Shown one piece after another: positions 1 to 7,154 of a DNA stretch of 20,398 bases. The position numbers were made by a program, and so were the translations under genes. Positions within the stretch are counted from its first letter, which is position 1. Each line of letters starts with the position of its first letter. Below the pieces are notes generated by a model. That model was not told where the DNA came from, did not search any database, and saw only the letters and a list, made by a program, of their open reading frames with translations. This stretch comes from Chryseobacterium indologenes (GTDB lineage: Bacteria; Bacteroidota; Bacteroidia; Flavobacteriales; Weeksellaceae). Where the stretch lies: assembly GCA_002439165.1 (NCBI GenBank), contig DJTE01000018.1:183121-203518 (forward strand). The letters run 5' to 3'.

Positions 1-71
1 TACCACAATTTATACTTCAACAATATTTAAATACAATTATCTATAAAGTATCAAATTGAGATTTTATAGGT

Positions 72-110
72 ACAAAAAAGCTGTCTGAAAAGTAAGACAG
101 TCTTTTTTGT
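72..110 (-). terminator. Intrinsic terminator after the 126-1253 gene
   Basis: CTGTCT (81-86) pairs with AGACAG (95-100), and flanking A and T runs extend the stem with one bulged base at 101. Read on the minus strand the hairpin ends in a T run. It starts about 15 bases after the stop codon of the upstream minus-strand gene. The structure is nearly symmetric, so it could also serve a plus-strand gene entering from the left. Confidence 0.75.
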
Positions 111-125
111 GTATGTATAAAAAGA

Positions 126-1253
126 TTATCTAAGTCTTTGTGCAGTTAAATATCCATAAGCTATATTGTTAATCTGGTTGGCCGTCCATGTTACCTGATA
201 CCATTCTCCATTTTCAAACATGATCTGAGATACGCAGAACTCTGACTGATCGTCATCATTAAAAAGCAGCTGATCATTATTATCAACGTGAAATGAGACT
301 GCATTCCCTGCAATTGTCGTTTTGATTCCGGTAGAATAACTTCCGTATGTCGTTAATGAGGTAATGGAGTAATTAATAGGATTAGCGGTTGTATTCAGCA
401 TGACCGGATTTATTAAACCATTGCTGTCATACATAAAATCCATCATCAAACCATTAATAAATAATACACCAGGTGAATTTGAATTTAAACCGGCTGCATT
501 AGTTAACAAACGTCTATTGGTTGTAGTAACATTATTAACAGCCTTACCATTCATTCTACGCAGACCAGGTCCATTAGCACTAAATACATTCATCGGAGCT
601 GAATAACTGAATGATTTGGTTTCTCCAACGGCAAACTTATTCCCTTCACCTACCATAGCACTGCATCCCGTTGCTTCAAAAACATCCGGAATGGCAAAAA
701 CAGCCTTATTGGGAGAAGAGGCACTGGGGATTCCCGATACACTATATACAAGCTCACCGTTACCGATCTGCAGTTTTCCGGGATTTAAAGCAGCTTTTAA
801 TCCTGTAACACCGGTAGAGTTAATGGCTGTACCGGAAGAATAATTGCCCCCATTACCGCCGGTATAAGGTATAGTAAGTACTCCCTGATAATTACTTCCT
901 GCTATAAATGTTGGCGGACTCAGCCTTGCATCATTACAGAGCAACTGGTTCATCTTAGGAATTACAGGTTCATAACCTTCCATATTCAGCCATTTTGCTC
1001 CATCCCAATAATACAAACCTCTGGGAAAAGTTGTCCCGTTGTTATAAATAACCAAAGCTTCTGCATTAGGTGTGGCTCCCAACTGAAGAGTTGAAGACGT
1101 AAGGTTAATCCTCGGCGGTAAAAATCCTTTATTCCCAGACTGTAAATGCAGTATAGCTGACTGATCCGGATCCGGAGTTCCTATGCCAACCTGAGCAAAA
1201 TAAGGCGTACTTAATGATAAGGCCAAAACCGTAATAAAATAATTTTTTTTCAT
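126..1253 (-). CDS. Secreted Bacteroidota surface/fibre-like protein of unknown function (375 aa)
   Basis: Predicted exported protein with no enzymatic motif that I recognise. Residues 1-20 form a signal peptide ending FAQ. The mature protein starts VGIGTPDPDQSAILHLQS, then a 'GNKGFLPPRINLTS' segment and 'GLYYWDGAKW'; this is a recurrent N-terminal architecture of Bacteroidota secreted proteins. Around residues 118-200 there is a 'YQGVLTIPYTGGNGG...STGVTGL' unit, a repeat type I know from flavobacterial cell-surface proteins, here in one copy followed by a 'GCSAMVG' cysteine. No T9SS C-terminal sorting domain is visible, so final localisation is unclear. The ATG at 1253 directly precedes the hydrophobic signal. 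The gene stands alone: about 0.8 kb of non-coding DNA lies upstream and a terminator immediately downstream. It shares the head motif with the secreted proteins at 7155-9102, on the other side of the ribosomal protein genes. Confidence 0.8.
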   Translation of the reverse strand: MKKNYFITVLALSLSTPYFAQVGIGTPDPDQSAILHLQSGNKGFLPPRINLTSSTLQLGATPNAEALVIYNNGTTFPRGLYYWDGAKWLNMEGYEPVIPKMNQLLCNDARLSPPTFIAGSNYQGVLTIPYTGGNGGNYSSGTAINSTGVTGLKAALNPGKLQIGNGELVYSVSGIPSASSPNKAVFAIPDVFEATGCSAMVGEGNKFAVGETKSFSYSAPMNVFSANGPGLRRMNGKAVNNVTTTNRRLLTNAAGLNSNSPGVLFINGLMMDFMYDSNGLINPVMLNTTANPINYSITSLTTYGSYSTGIKTTIAGNAVSFHVDNNDQLLFNDDDQSEFCVSQIMFENGEWYQVTWTANQINNIAYGYLTAQRLR

Positions 1254-2071
1254 TTGTCTTTATAGTTTTAAAAATGTTTTCAGTTTTTTAAGAATGAACA
1301 GATCAACAGAGTGATCATGGATGTGAGTATGACGGAACAATCCTATTTATTAATAACAACCTGTACAATGAGTCTGTTTTAACCTAAATTTAAATATAAG
1401 GGGCAGAAAAAGATGTATGAGATTATAAAAGCATTCAAAAGGGTAAAAATCAAAGATTTGCGGAGACTGTACGCTTTCTATTATCCAGTATAATGATCAA
1501 CTTTAAATAGACTATCAATCTTTCAGGCTGAGTAAGAAAAATTTTAATAATTCAGATAATGTTATATAAGAATTCAACACTAATTGCTATTTACAAATAA
1601 TGTCTTTAAGTAAAACTTTTCACTACAAGATTACTTCCTGATTATGTCATAATCATTAAAAGAAATACCCTGTCCCTTATGATTTATTAAAATAGAAGAA
1701 GATCTTGCTTCAGCAAAAAGCCGTCGATTTGAACAACTTCCCTGACGACAAAGACAGACCGGAGAGAACACGGTCTAAAATGGTAAATTTATCCTTTATT
1801 TTTTTTATAAAAATTTTAAGGCCTGCCCCGGGAATACGGCAGGAAGGAAAATAGTTCCGTTTCATCTAATTGTGTTTTTCGAAACAAAAATACCAATTTT
1901 TAATGAAAGCAATGCATTTTCGATAAAGTTCTATAAATCCTGTTTTAATCTGTTCTGCATTACGGATAAATGATGATAAGAAATTATATAAAGGGTTTTC
2001 AAGAATTGGCAGAAATATAAGTAATTTAAAAGCATGTATCATGTAATCATCCAATTGAGCAGCCCGCCAAC
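1254..2071. other. AT-rich stretch without a convincing gene between rplL and the secreted-protein gene
   Basis: This is where rpoB would be expected after rplL, yet I see no fragment of an RNA polymerase gene. The only reading frame of note (1866-2054, minus) opens at a TTG and has no recognisable content. Visible structure is a perfect 17-bp palindrome at 1639-1655, a 6-bp stem at 1756-1776 and another at 1822-1843, neither followed by a clear T run. No match to the TAnnTTTG -7 box was found close to the 1253 start codon, so its promoter is not identified. Confidence 0.6.
1639..1655. promoter_or_regulatory. Perfect 17-bp palindrome, possible protein-binding site
   Basis: TGATTATGTCATAATCA is an exact inverted repeat of two 8-base arms around a central T. 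It lies about 390 bases upstream of the 126-1253 gene, in DNA with no gene. It has no T run, so it is not a terminator. An operator for a dimeric regulator is possible, but the distance to the nearest start codon makes the target uncertain. Confidence 0.25.
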
Positions 2072-2099
2072 AAAAAAGCCTGAGTACGAATACTCAGGC
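2072..2099 (-). terminator. Strong intrinsic terminator after rplL
   Basis: GCCTGAGTA (78-86 of this stretch, i.e. 2078-2086) pairs perfectly with TACTCAGGC (2091-2099). On the minus strand the 4-base loop is TTCG, and the 9-bp stem is followed at once by TTTTTT (2077-2072). It lies 22 bases past the rplL stop codon, so the rplKAJL transcript should end here instead of continuing into rpoBC. Confidence 0.92.
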
Positions 2100-2121
2100 T
2101 TATTATTTTATGTAAAATGAA

Positions 2122-2490
2122 TTATTTCAATTCTACTTCAGCACCAGCTTCTTCAAGTTGCTTCTTAAGAGCTTCTGCCTCATCTTTAGAGATACCAGTT
2201 TTGATTGGAGCAGGAGCACCGTCTACGATATCTTTAGCTTCTTTAAGACCAGCACCAGTTAAATCTTTTACCAATTTAACGATTGCTAATTTAGAAGCAC
2301 CAGCAGACTTAAGAATTACATCGAATTCAGTCTTTTCTTCAGCAGCATCACCTGCACCACCTGCAGCAACAACTACAGCAGCAGCAGCTGGCTCAATTCC
2401 GTACTCATCCTTAAGGATAGCAGCTAATTCGTTTACGTCTTTTACAGTTAGGTTTACTAGCGTTTCAGCTAAATTTTTTAAATCTGACAT
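2122..2490 (-). CDS. rplL: 50S ribosomal protein L7/L12
   Basis: Forms the flexible dimeric stalk of the 50S subunit that recruits and stimulates translational GTPases; it binds through L10. At 122 aa it has the normal family length. The N-terminal dimerisation helices (about 1-33), an Ala/Gly/Val-rich hinge (about 36-50) and the C-terminal domain with 'EKTEFDVILKSAG...KLAIVKLVKDLTGAGLKEAKDIVD' features are all intact. The ATG at 2490 fits the family start (MSDLKNLAETLVNLTVKDV). It follows rplJ by 46 bases and is the last gene of rplKAJL; a strong terminator lies just downstream, and rpoB does not follow. Confidence 0.98.
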   Translation of the reverse strand: MSDLKNLAETLVNLTVKDVNELAAILKDEYGIEPAAAAVVVAAGGAGDAAEEKTEFDVILKSAGASKLAIVKLVKDLTGAGLKEAKDIVDGAPAPIKTGISKDEAEALKKQLEEAGAEVELK

Positions 2491-2536
2491 TGTTGTAATG
2501 TTTTTGTTGATTATTTATTTAATTTTTTGAGTGTAA

Positions 2537-3130
2537 TTATTCAGCAGCCGGCGTTTCGTCAGTGCTTTCTGCAGCAGGAGCTTCAGGAGCTTCAGGAGCA
2601 GGAGTTTCTTCTACCGCAGGAGCAGCTTCTTCAGCTTTAGCTTCTACTGTTTCAGGTTTGTTCTGAAGAGCAGAAACAACTCTCTGGATTGGAGACTGAA
2701 GTAATCCGATGATTTCACCGATCATTTCTTCTCTGGACTTGATGTTAGCCAACATGTCAAGGTTATTGTCACCAACATAGAAAGTTTCCTGAACAAAAGC
2801 AGACTTAAGAGCCGGCTTCTCTTCTTTCTTTCTGAATCCCTGGATTAATTTTGCAGGAGCGTTTGCAGTCTCGGAAATCATCAATGCTGAGTTTCCTTTG
2901 AAAGACTGGAACATTTCAGAGTAATCTACTCCTTCAATTTGCTCCATTGCTTTTTGTAAAAGTGTATTTTTAACTACTTTTACTTTGATATTCTGCTTGA
3001 AAGCCTGTCTTCTGAAGTCAGAAGATTTAGCAGCGTTCAAACCTTCTAAATCTGCTACGTATACTACTTTTGCATCCTGAAGCAAATCTTTGATCTCTTG
3101 TATTGCTACAACTTTTTGGTCTTTTGTCAT
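2537..3130 (-). CDS. rplJ: 50S ribosomal protein L10 with long acidic C-terminal tail
   Basis: L10 anchors the L7/L12 dimers at the base of the stalk. The N-terminal rRNA-binding domain is recognisable (KDQKVVAIQEIKDLL, 'YVADLEGLNA', 'VVKNTLLQKAM', 'FKGNSALMI'), followed by the helical spine that binds L12. The 197 aa length exceeds the ~165 aa of E. coli L10; the extra ~30 residues form a low-complexity Ala/Pro/Glu tail (from about residue 165), which I have seen as common in Bacteroidota and take to be disordered. Only 17 bases separate it from rplA, leaving no room for the long L10-binding leader used for autoregulation in E. coli. Confidence 0.97.
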   Translation of the reverse strand: MTKDQKVVAIQEIKDLLQDAKVVYVADLEGLNAAKSSDFRRQAFKQNIKVKVVKNTLLQKAMEQIEGVDYSEMFQSFKGNSALMISETANAPAKLIQGFRKKEEKPALKSAFVQETFYVGDNNLDMLANIKSREEMIGEIIGLLQSPIQRVVSALQNKPETVEAKAEEAAPAVEETPAPEAPEAPAAESTDETPAAE

Positions 3131-3147
3131 TGTCTTAGGATTAAATA

Positions 3148-3840
3148 TTAGTTAACAGATTTAGTATCGATTGCAATACCCGGGCTCATTGTAGAAGACA
3201 GGTAGATACTTTTCACATAAGTTCCTTTAGCAGCAGTCGGCTTCATTTTGATCAATGTCTGGATAAGTTCCTGAGCATTTTCTTTGATCTTAGCAGCATC
3301 GAAAGATACTTTTCCGATACCGGCATGGATGATTCCATACTTGTCTACTTTGAAATCGATTTTACCCGCTTTTACTTCAGTTACTGCTTTACCGATTTCC
3401 ATCGTTACAGTTCCTGATTTAGGGTTTGGCATTAAACCTCTTGGTCCTAATACTCTACCTAATGGTCCTAATTTACCCATAACAGCAGGCATTGTAACGA
3501 TAACGTCAACATCTGTCCAACCGTCTTTGATTTTCTGAAGGTATTCATCAAGACCCACATAGTCAGCACCAGCTTCTTTAGCTTCTGCTTCTTTATCCGG
3601 AGTTACTAAAGCTAACACTTTAACATCTTTACCGGTTCCGTGAGGAAGAGATACAACACCTCTTACCATTTGGTTTGCTTTTCTTGGATCTACCCCTAAT
3701 CTTACAGCGATATCTACTGAAGCATCAAACTTTGCAGTGTTCACTTCTTTTACAAGAGCTGAACCTTCTTCAAGGTTATAGATTCTTCCTTTTTCTACTT
3801 TGCTTAAAGCTTCCTTTTGCTTTTTAGTTAATTTTGCCAT
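3148..3840 (-). CDS. rplA: 50S ribosomal protein L1
   Basis: Binds 23S rRNA at the mobile L1 stalk beside the E site and helps release deacylated tRNA; in many bacteria it also represses its own operon by binding the leader mRNA. At 230 aa it is full length. Family motifs seen include 'VDIAVRLGVDPRKANQMVRG', 'LPHGTGK', 'DGWTDVDVIVTMPAVMGKLG' and the signature 'LGPRGLMPNPKSGTVT'. It starts 11 bases after rplK and is clearly in the same transcription unit. See the leader hairpin upstream of rplK for a possible L1 target. Confidence 0.98.
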   Translation of the reverse strand: MAKLTKKQKEALSKVEKGRIYNLEEGSALVKEVNTAKFDASVDIAVRLGVDPRKANQMVRGVVSLPHGTGKDVKVLALVTPDKEAEAKEAGADYVGLDEYLQKIKDGWTDVDVIVTMPAVMGKLGPLGRVLGPRGLMPNPKSGTVTMEIGKAVTEVKAGKIDFKVDKYGIIHAGIGKVSFDAAKIKENAQELIQTLIKMKPTAAKGTYVKSIYLSSTMSPGIAIDTKSVN

Positions 3841-3851
3841 TTCTTTAAGTT

Positions 3852-4295
3852 TTAAGCGTTAGTTGGTTTAGTTCCTGTTACTCTCAATCCCATAGATCTA
3901 GCAGTACCTGCAACCATAGAAAGAGCTGAATCCAGTGTAAAGCAGTTAAGGTCTGCCATTTTATCTTCAGCGATTTTCTTAACCTGATCCCAAGATACAG
4001 AACCTACTTTGTTTCTGTTTGGTTCACCGGAACCTCCTTTGATCTTAGCCGCATCCATCAACTGAATTGCTGCAGGTGGAGTTTTGATAACGAATTCAAA
4101 AGATTTGTCTTCGTATACTGTAATTACTACAGGTAAAACTTGCCCTGGCTTGTCTTGGGTTCTTCCGTTAAATTGCTTACAAAACTCCATGATGTTCACA
4201 CCTGCAGAACCCAAAGCCGGACCTACTGGTGGAGAAGGGTTAGCTGCGCCACCTTTCACCTGAAGCTTTACCATTTTAAAGACTTTCTTAGCCAT
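3852..4295 (-). CDS. rplK: 50S ribosomal protein L11
   Basis: L11 binds the GTPase-associated region of 23S rRNA and contacts elongation factors. At 147 aa it matches the family. The N-terminal domain with 'KLQVKGGAANPSPPVGPALGSAGVNIMEFC' features is intact, as are 'PVVITVYEDKSFEFVIKTPPA' and the C-terminal RNA-binding part ending in the 'MVAGTARSMGLRV' signature. It is the first gene of rplKAJL. Instead of following nusG directly, it is separated from it by 5.3 kb of secreted-protein genes and has its own promoter and leader. Confidence 0.98.
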   Translation of the reverse strand: MAKKVFKMVKLQVKGGAANPSPPVGPALGSAGVNIMEFCKQFNGRTQDKPGQVLPVVITVYEDKSFEFVIKTPPAAIQLMDAAKIKGGSGEPNRNKVGSVSWDQVKKIAEDKMADLNCFTLDSALSMVAGTARSMGLRVTGTKPTNA

Positions 4296-4352
4296 TTTAA
4301 TTTTTTTTTAGTTTGAATAATTAATGAGTTTGGAAGCATTTATTATTCAGCA

Positions 4353-4380
4353 GGTTATCCATTCTCACATTAGATAATCC
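4353..4380 (-). promoter_or_regulatory. Hairpin in the rplK leader, candidate L1 autoregulatory site
   Basis: On the minus strand GGATTATC (4380-4373) pairs with GATAACC (4359-4353) through 7 base pairs with one bulged A; the loop contains GTGAGAATG. The hairpin lies in the ~95-base leader between the predicted rplK promoter and the start codon. L1 is known to repress rplK-rplA in other bacteria by binding such leaders. That this hairpin is an L1 site is inference only. Confidence 0.3.
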
Positions 4381-4394
4381 TACTTTTCGGACTG

Positions 4395-4424
4395 CAAAAT
4401 TATAAAATATTTTTGAAATAGCAA
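4395..4424 (-). promoter_or_regulatory. Promoter of rplKAJL (Bacteroidota type)
   Basis: On the minus strand TTG (4424-4422) is followed after 19 bases by TAATTTTG (4402-4395), matching the TTG-N19-TAnnTTTG pattern described for Bacteroidota sigma-70-type promoters. It gives a leader of about 95 bases before the rplK ATG. The -33 element lies inside a perfect 8-bp inverted repeat (4419-4438). Confidence 0.6.
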
Positions 4425-4438
4425 ATATTAATTTGCTA
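4419..4438. promoter_or_regulatory. Perfect inverted repeat over the rplK -33 element
   Basis: TAGCAAAT (4419-4426) and ATTTGCTA (4431-4438) are exact reverse complements around ATTA. The left arm contains the predicted -33 TTG. The position would let a dimeric regulator compete with RNA polymerase, but the element is AT-rich and could be chance. Confidence 0.3.
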
Positions 4439-4468
4439 AATACATGAATAAAAGTCTAATATGTATTC

Positions 4469-4506
4469 AAAAAAAAATTACCCCCCATTTCTGGGCGGTA
4501 ATTTTT
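4469..4506 (-). terminator. Intrinsic terminator after the metalloprotease gene
   Basis: AAAAATTACC (4473-4482) pairs with GGTAATTTTT (4497-4506); after one mismatch a further CCC/GGG closes the loop. On the minus strand it ends in a run of at least eight T. It lies 23 bases past the metalloprotease stop and upstream of the rplK promoter, so it insulates rplK from the secreted-protein genes. Confidence 0.85.
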
Positions 4507-4528
4507 AACCGTCGATTTTGTCTGATAA

Positions 4529-6136
4529 TTATTTTTTAATGAATTTTTCGGTGATCACTTTATTTTTTGTTCTGATCTCCAACAGGTACATTCCGGACGG
4601 AACAGCCTGTACATCTATTCTGTTCGTTGAGCCTGCATGATTTATGATCCTGTTTCCGGAAGCATTATAGACTGAAACAGAAATTATTTCTTCGTTGGTG
4701 CGGATATTAATAAAATCCCCCGTAGGATTAGGATAAATTTTAAATAAATCCGAAGCAGCCGGTTTTACTTCTCCTTTCAGTTTGGCTTCCGGTTTGATAA
4801 CCTGTGTATCCGCCACATTTTTAGTCACCGGCAAAGGGGTATCATCGGCATAAACGTAAAAATATCCGTTGTCTATTTTTGTATCCGGCAAAATTAAACA
4901 GTAGCCGGTTCCTTCTACTTTTATTCCATTCCAGGAAGAATCGTTGGCCGACCTTACATCAGCACCTTCAATGACCAGGTTGCTTCCGCTTTTAACAACT
5001 ACCCTGCTCTGAGGAGCCATGATCAGCTTGCAGGTTAGCTTTAAACTTGAATTATTGTCAATTTTCACGTTTGAATAATTCCTGAAATTGATGTCCCACA
5101 GCTCATCAGAATTTACATTTAAATAGGTATTTTTAAATGAGTTCTCTGTAAAATACTGTCTCACACTGGTTACCGAAGCTGTCTGAAACATCATTGAAAC
5201 ATCTTCAATACTCAGATAATTATGATTTCCTGCCGAATAACTCATCAGGTTTGCCCCGCAGTCGTGGTGATACAGTCCCAGGTTATGTCCCAATTCATGA
5301 ACCATTGCTCTGGCTCCCATATCAGAATAGTACCACTGCTTTACAGTTTCCCAGGTAGGGCTGCCCAAAGCCGGGTTACCTACGGCAAATTGTTTCCTGT
5401 GAAGAAACCCGTTATAAATATCCGGCCACAGCTGTCTGGATTTGGCATCAAACTGATAGGTAAACGGGAACTCAGAAGCAGCCCAGCCTAGAGGTGTCTG
5501 GCTGAAATTTCCATTCTGATATTCAGTATAGATCTGTCCGTTATTGGGAAATGTAATATTAATTCCCGGAGGAATAGTTGGATCATTATCATAATAAGAA
5601 TAGTAATAGGTACTTCCGGGTATTAAAATACTATTATTGTCGTAAGGGTTATTATTGGCCGGATTAAAACCTGTTACAAGAAAATCCCATGCAGGATCTA
5701 CCTTCCAGATTTTGTTCACAATTACTCTTATTTTCGTATCAGAGATCTGCTGGGAAGAATTTTCACAGGTGTTGTCCGGGCTTCCCAGATTGGCAAGCCG
5801 GTAATTGATCATATCAACAAAGCTGTTAAGAAATGCAGTATGTTCCGGGTTATTCTGTTCAAAGTTACCTGTTCCGTCCGGTTTGGTAGGAAAGATAAAA
5901 TTCAGTTTCACATAGATCACATCATCGGTTACCTGTGGAATATACTTTGGATTATCATGATAATGATAGGCGTAGGGTGAGGTATTACCACAATTTGTGC
6001 TGTTTTTCTGCAATTCAGCGGGAAGTTTTTTCCCGCTTACATCTATGATACAGGCTCTTGCCTGTGCCTCGGTCTGTTGTGATCTGAAGGTAGCGAATAC
6101 ATTGCACAGAATTAAGAAAAAGAGAAATTTTTTCAT
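4529..6136 (-). CDS. Secreted zinc metalloprotease (metzincin type) with T9SS sorting domain
   Basis: Likely an extracellular or surface-attached endopeptidase exported by the type IX system. Residues 1-19 are a signal peptide (MKKFLFFLILCNVFATFRS). The zinc site HELGHNLGLYH (280-290) has the metzincin form HExxHxxGxxH, with Glu281 as expected general base, and a Met-turn candidate 'NLMSY' with Met298 only eight residues after the third His; this is close to matrixin spacing. Residues ~340-415 hold a β-rich segment with 'WNGIKVEG', frequent in Bacteroidota secreted proteases. Residues 463-535 are a type A C-terminal sorting domain ('KIYPNPTGDFINI', 'VPSGMYLLEI', ending 'EKFIKK'), removed on export in known cases. 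Its ATG overlaps the stop of the upstream gene in ATGA, suggesting translational coupling. Substrate unknown; pappalysin-like (M43) is the main alternative family. Confidence 0.9.
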   Translation of the reverse strand: MKKFLFFLILCNVFATFRSQQTEAQARACIIDVSGKKLPAELQKNSTNCGNTSPYAYHYHDNPKYIPQVTDDVIYVKLNFIFPTKPDGTGNFEQNNPEHTAFLNSFVDMINYRLANLGSPDNTCENSSQQISDTKIRVIVNKIWKVDPAWDFLVTGFNPANNNPYDNNSILIPGSTYYYSYYDNDPTIPPGINITFPNNGQIYTEYQNGNFSQTPLGWAASEFPFTYQFDAKSRQLWPDIYNGFLHRKQFAVGNPALGSPTWETVKQWYYSDMGARAMVHELGHNLGLYHHDCGANLMSYSAGNHNYLSIEDVSMMFQTASVTSVRQYFTENSFKNTYLNVNSDELWDINFRNYSNVKIDNNSSLKLTCKLIMAPQSRVVVKSGSNLVIEGADVRSANDSSWNGIKVEGTGYCLILPDTKIDNGYFYVYADDTPLPVTKNVADTQVIKPEAKLKGEVKPAASDLFKIYPNPTGDFINIRTNEEIISVSVYNASGNRIINHAGSTNRIDVQAVPSGMYLLEIRTKNKVITEKFIKK

Positions 6137-6885
6137 AATTTATGTTTTTCTAATTCCTCTATTTTTTTGTCCTGCTTTTCAAGCTTTTCATTCAAATCAA
6201 TCAGATGCAATGTAAGTTCTTCTATTTTTTTCAGTAAAAGAACATTCATTTCCTTTAATTCAACTCCGTTTTTTACCACTTCATCGGCAGAAGGAACCTC
6301 GGGAAGGTGTTTATTCAAAGTGATAAATTTCTTCACTTCGTGTAAAGGCAGCAGTTTATAACTGTCACTGAATACATAATCTGCCCAGCCATTGGCACTG
6401 GCAATTTCAACTTTAACTTTTTCTGTTTTGATTCCGTCTTTTACAAACAGTCTGTAATTATTACAATCGGAACAGGAAGCCAGGGAAGAATTGTACGCGT
6501 TAAGTCCCATCAGGATCTTTCCGTTTTCTCTTGCTGAAAATATAGGATACTGCCAGTTGGCCGTAGATATGGTTAACAGTCCTACATCATTAGGCTGGCT
6601 GTGGACACTTTTAATCCACACCACATCTGTTCCGCTATTTTTATTTGGGGTGTTGTCAATAATATCAATCCCGTCTCCATCTACTGTATTGATATTGAAA
6701 AACATCCGCCCGTCGGCAATTTTAAACCGTTCGGCATTATTGGTTTTAAAGACCAGATCTTTATTGTCTGTTGTTCCGATAAAGTTGGTTGCAGGGTCTG
6801 TACCTGAATTACCTGTTAGTGACCAATTCTGGGCTTTATTAAAAGCCATGCATGACAAGAATGTCAAAAGAAAAATTTTCTTCAT
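6133..6885 (-). CDS. Secreted tail-fibre-like protein with C-terminal coiled coil
   Basis: Exported protein of unknown function, 250 aa. The signal peptide ends near residue 18 (FNKAQ). The N-terminal half has 'NFIGTTDNKDLVFKTNN' and 'ERFKIADGRMFF', a pattern shared by many Bacteroidota tail-fibre-like secreted proteins. From W167 it has the recurrent module 'WADYVFSDSYKLLPLHEV...HLPEVPSADEV', then a Leu/Ile heptad coiled coil from about residue 208 to the end (EELTLHLIDLNEKLEKQ). In relatives this tail resembles a trimerising region, so a trimer is a reasonable guess. The stop codon overlaps the metalloprotease start by 4 bp. A 270-base gap containing a terminator separates it from the upstream three-gene operon, so it probably starts its own two-gene operon, although I found no canonical promoter. 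Confidence 0.85.
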   Translation of the reverse strand: MKKIFLLTFLSCMAFNKAQNWSLTGNSGTDPATNFIGTTDNKDLVFKTNNAERFKIADGRMFFNINTVDGDGIDIIDNTPNKNSGTDVVWIKSVHSQPNDVGLLTISTANWQYPIFSARENGKILMGLNAYNSSLASCSDCNNYRLFVKDGIKTEKVKVEIASANGWADYVFSDSYKLLPLHEVKKFITLNKHLPEVPSADEVVKNGVELKEMNVLLLKKIEELTLHLIDLNEKLEKQDKKIEELEKHKL

Positions 6886-7044
6886 GTTATTAATTTTTTG
6901 TTTTTAGGTTTAGTTTTTGGTTTCCCTATATAAATGTAAATAATATTTCTCTAATTAAAGACATATTTTAAGAAAATTTAATCTGCTTTCAAATTCACGG
7001 AACTTCAGCTATTCTGTTGATTGTGCTTATTTTCTCACAAACAA

Positions 7045-7072
7045 AAAAAGAGCACTTTTCAGTACTCTTTTT
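7045..7072 (-). terminator. Intrinsic terminator after the three-paralogue operon
   Basis: AAAAAGAGCACT (7045-7056) pairs with AGTACTCTTTTT (7061-7072) with a single mismatch and a 4-base loop. A/T runs flank both sides, so on the minus strand the stem is followed by T residues. It is 83 bases beyond the stop codon at 7155 and before the start of the 6133-6885 gene. Confidence 0.75.
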
Positions 7073-7154
7073 CTTTTTTATTTTGTTTCTGTATTCACTT
7101 TTTAATGAAGTTCAGGCTCCTGTTTTCGTATAATTTTCAAAATATATTTCTTTT

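Noticed and set aside
1822..1843. CCTGCC/GGCAGG stem in the rplL downstream spacer as a terminator
   Set aside because: Six pairs with a 10-base loop and no T run directly after the stem on either strand.
1866..2054. 62-aa minus-strand open frame downstream of rplL
   Set aside because: It opens with TTG, its first ATG is at 2042, it has no recognisable domain, and it follows a strong terminator with no promoter visible. AT-rich DNA yields such frames by chance.
2117..2530. 137-aa plus-strand frame opposite rplL
   Set aside because: Antisense of rplL; the Ala/Ser-rich translation reflects the biased codon use of the ribosomal protein gene.
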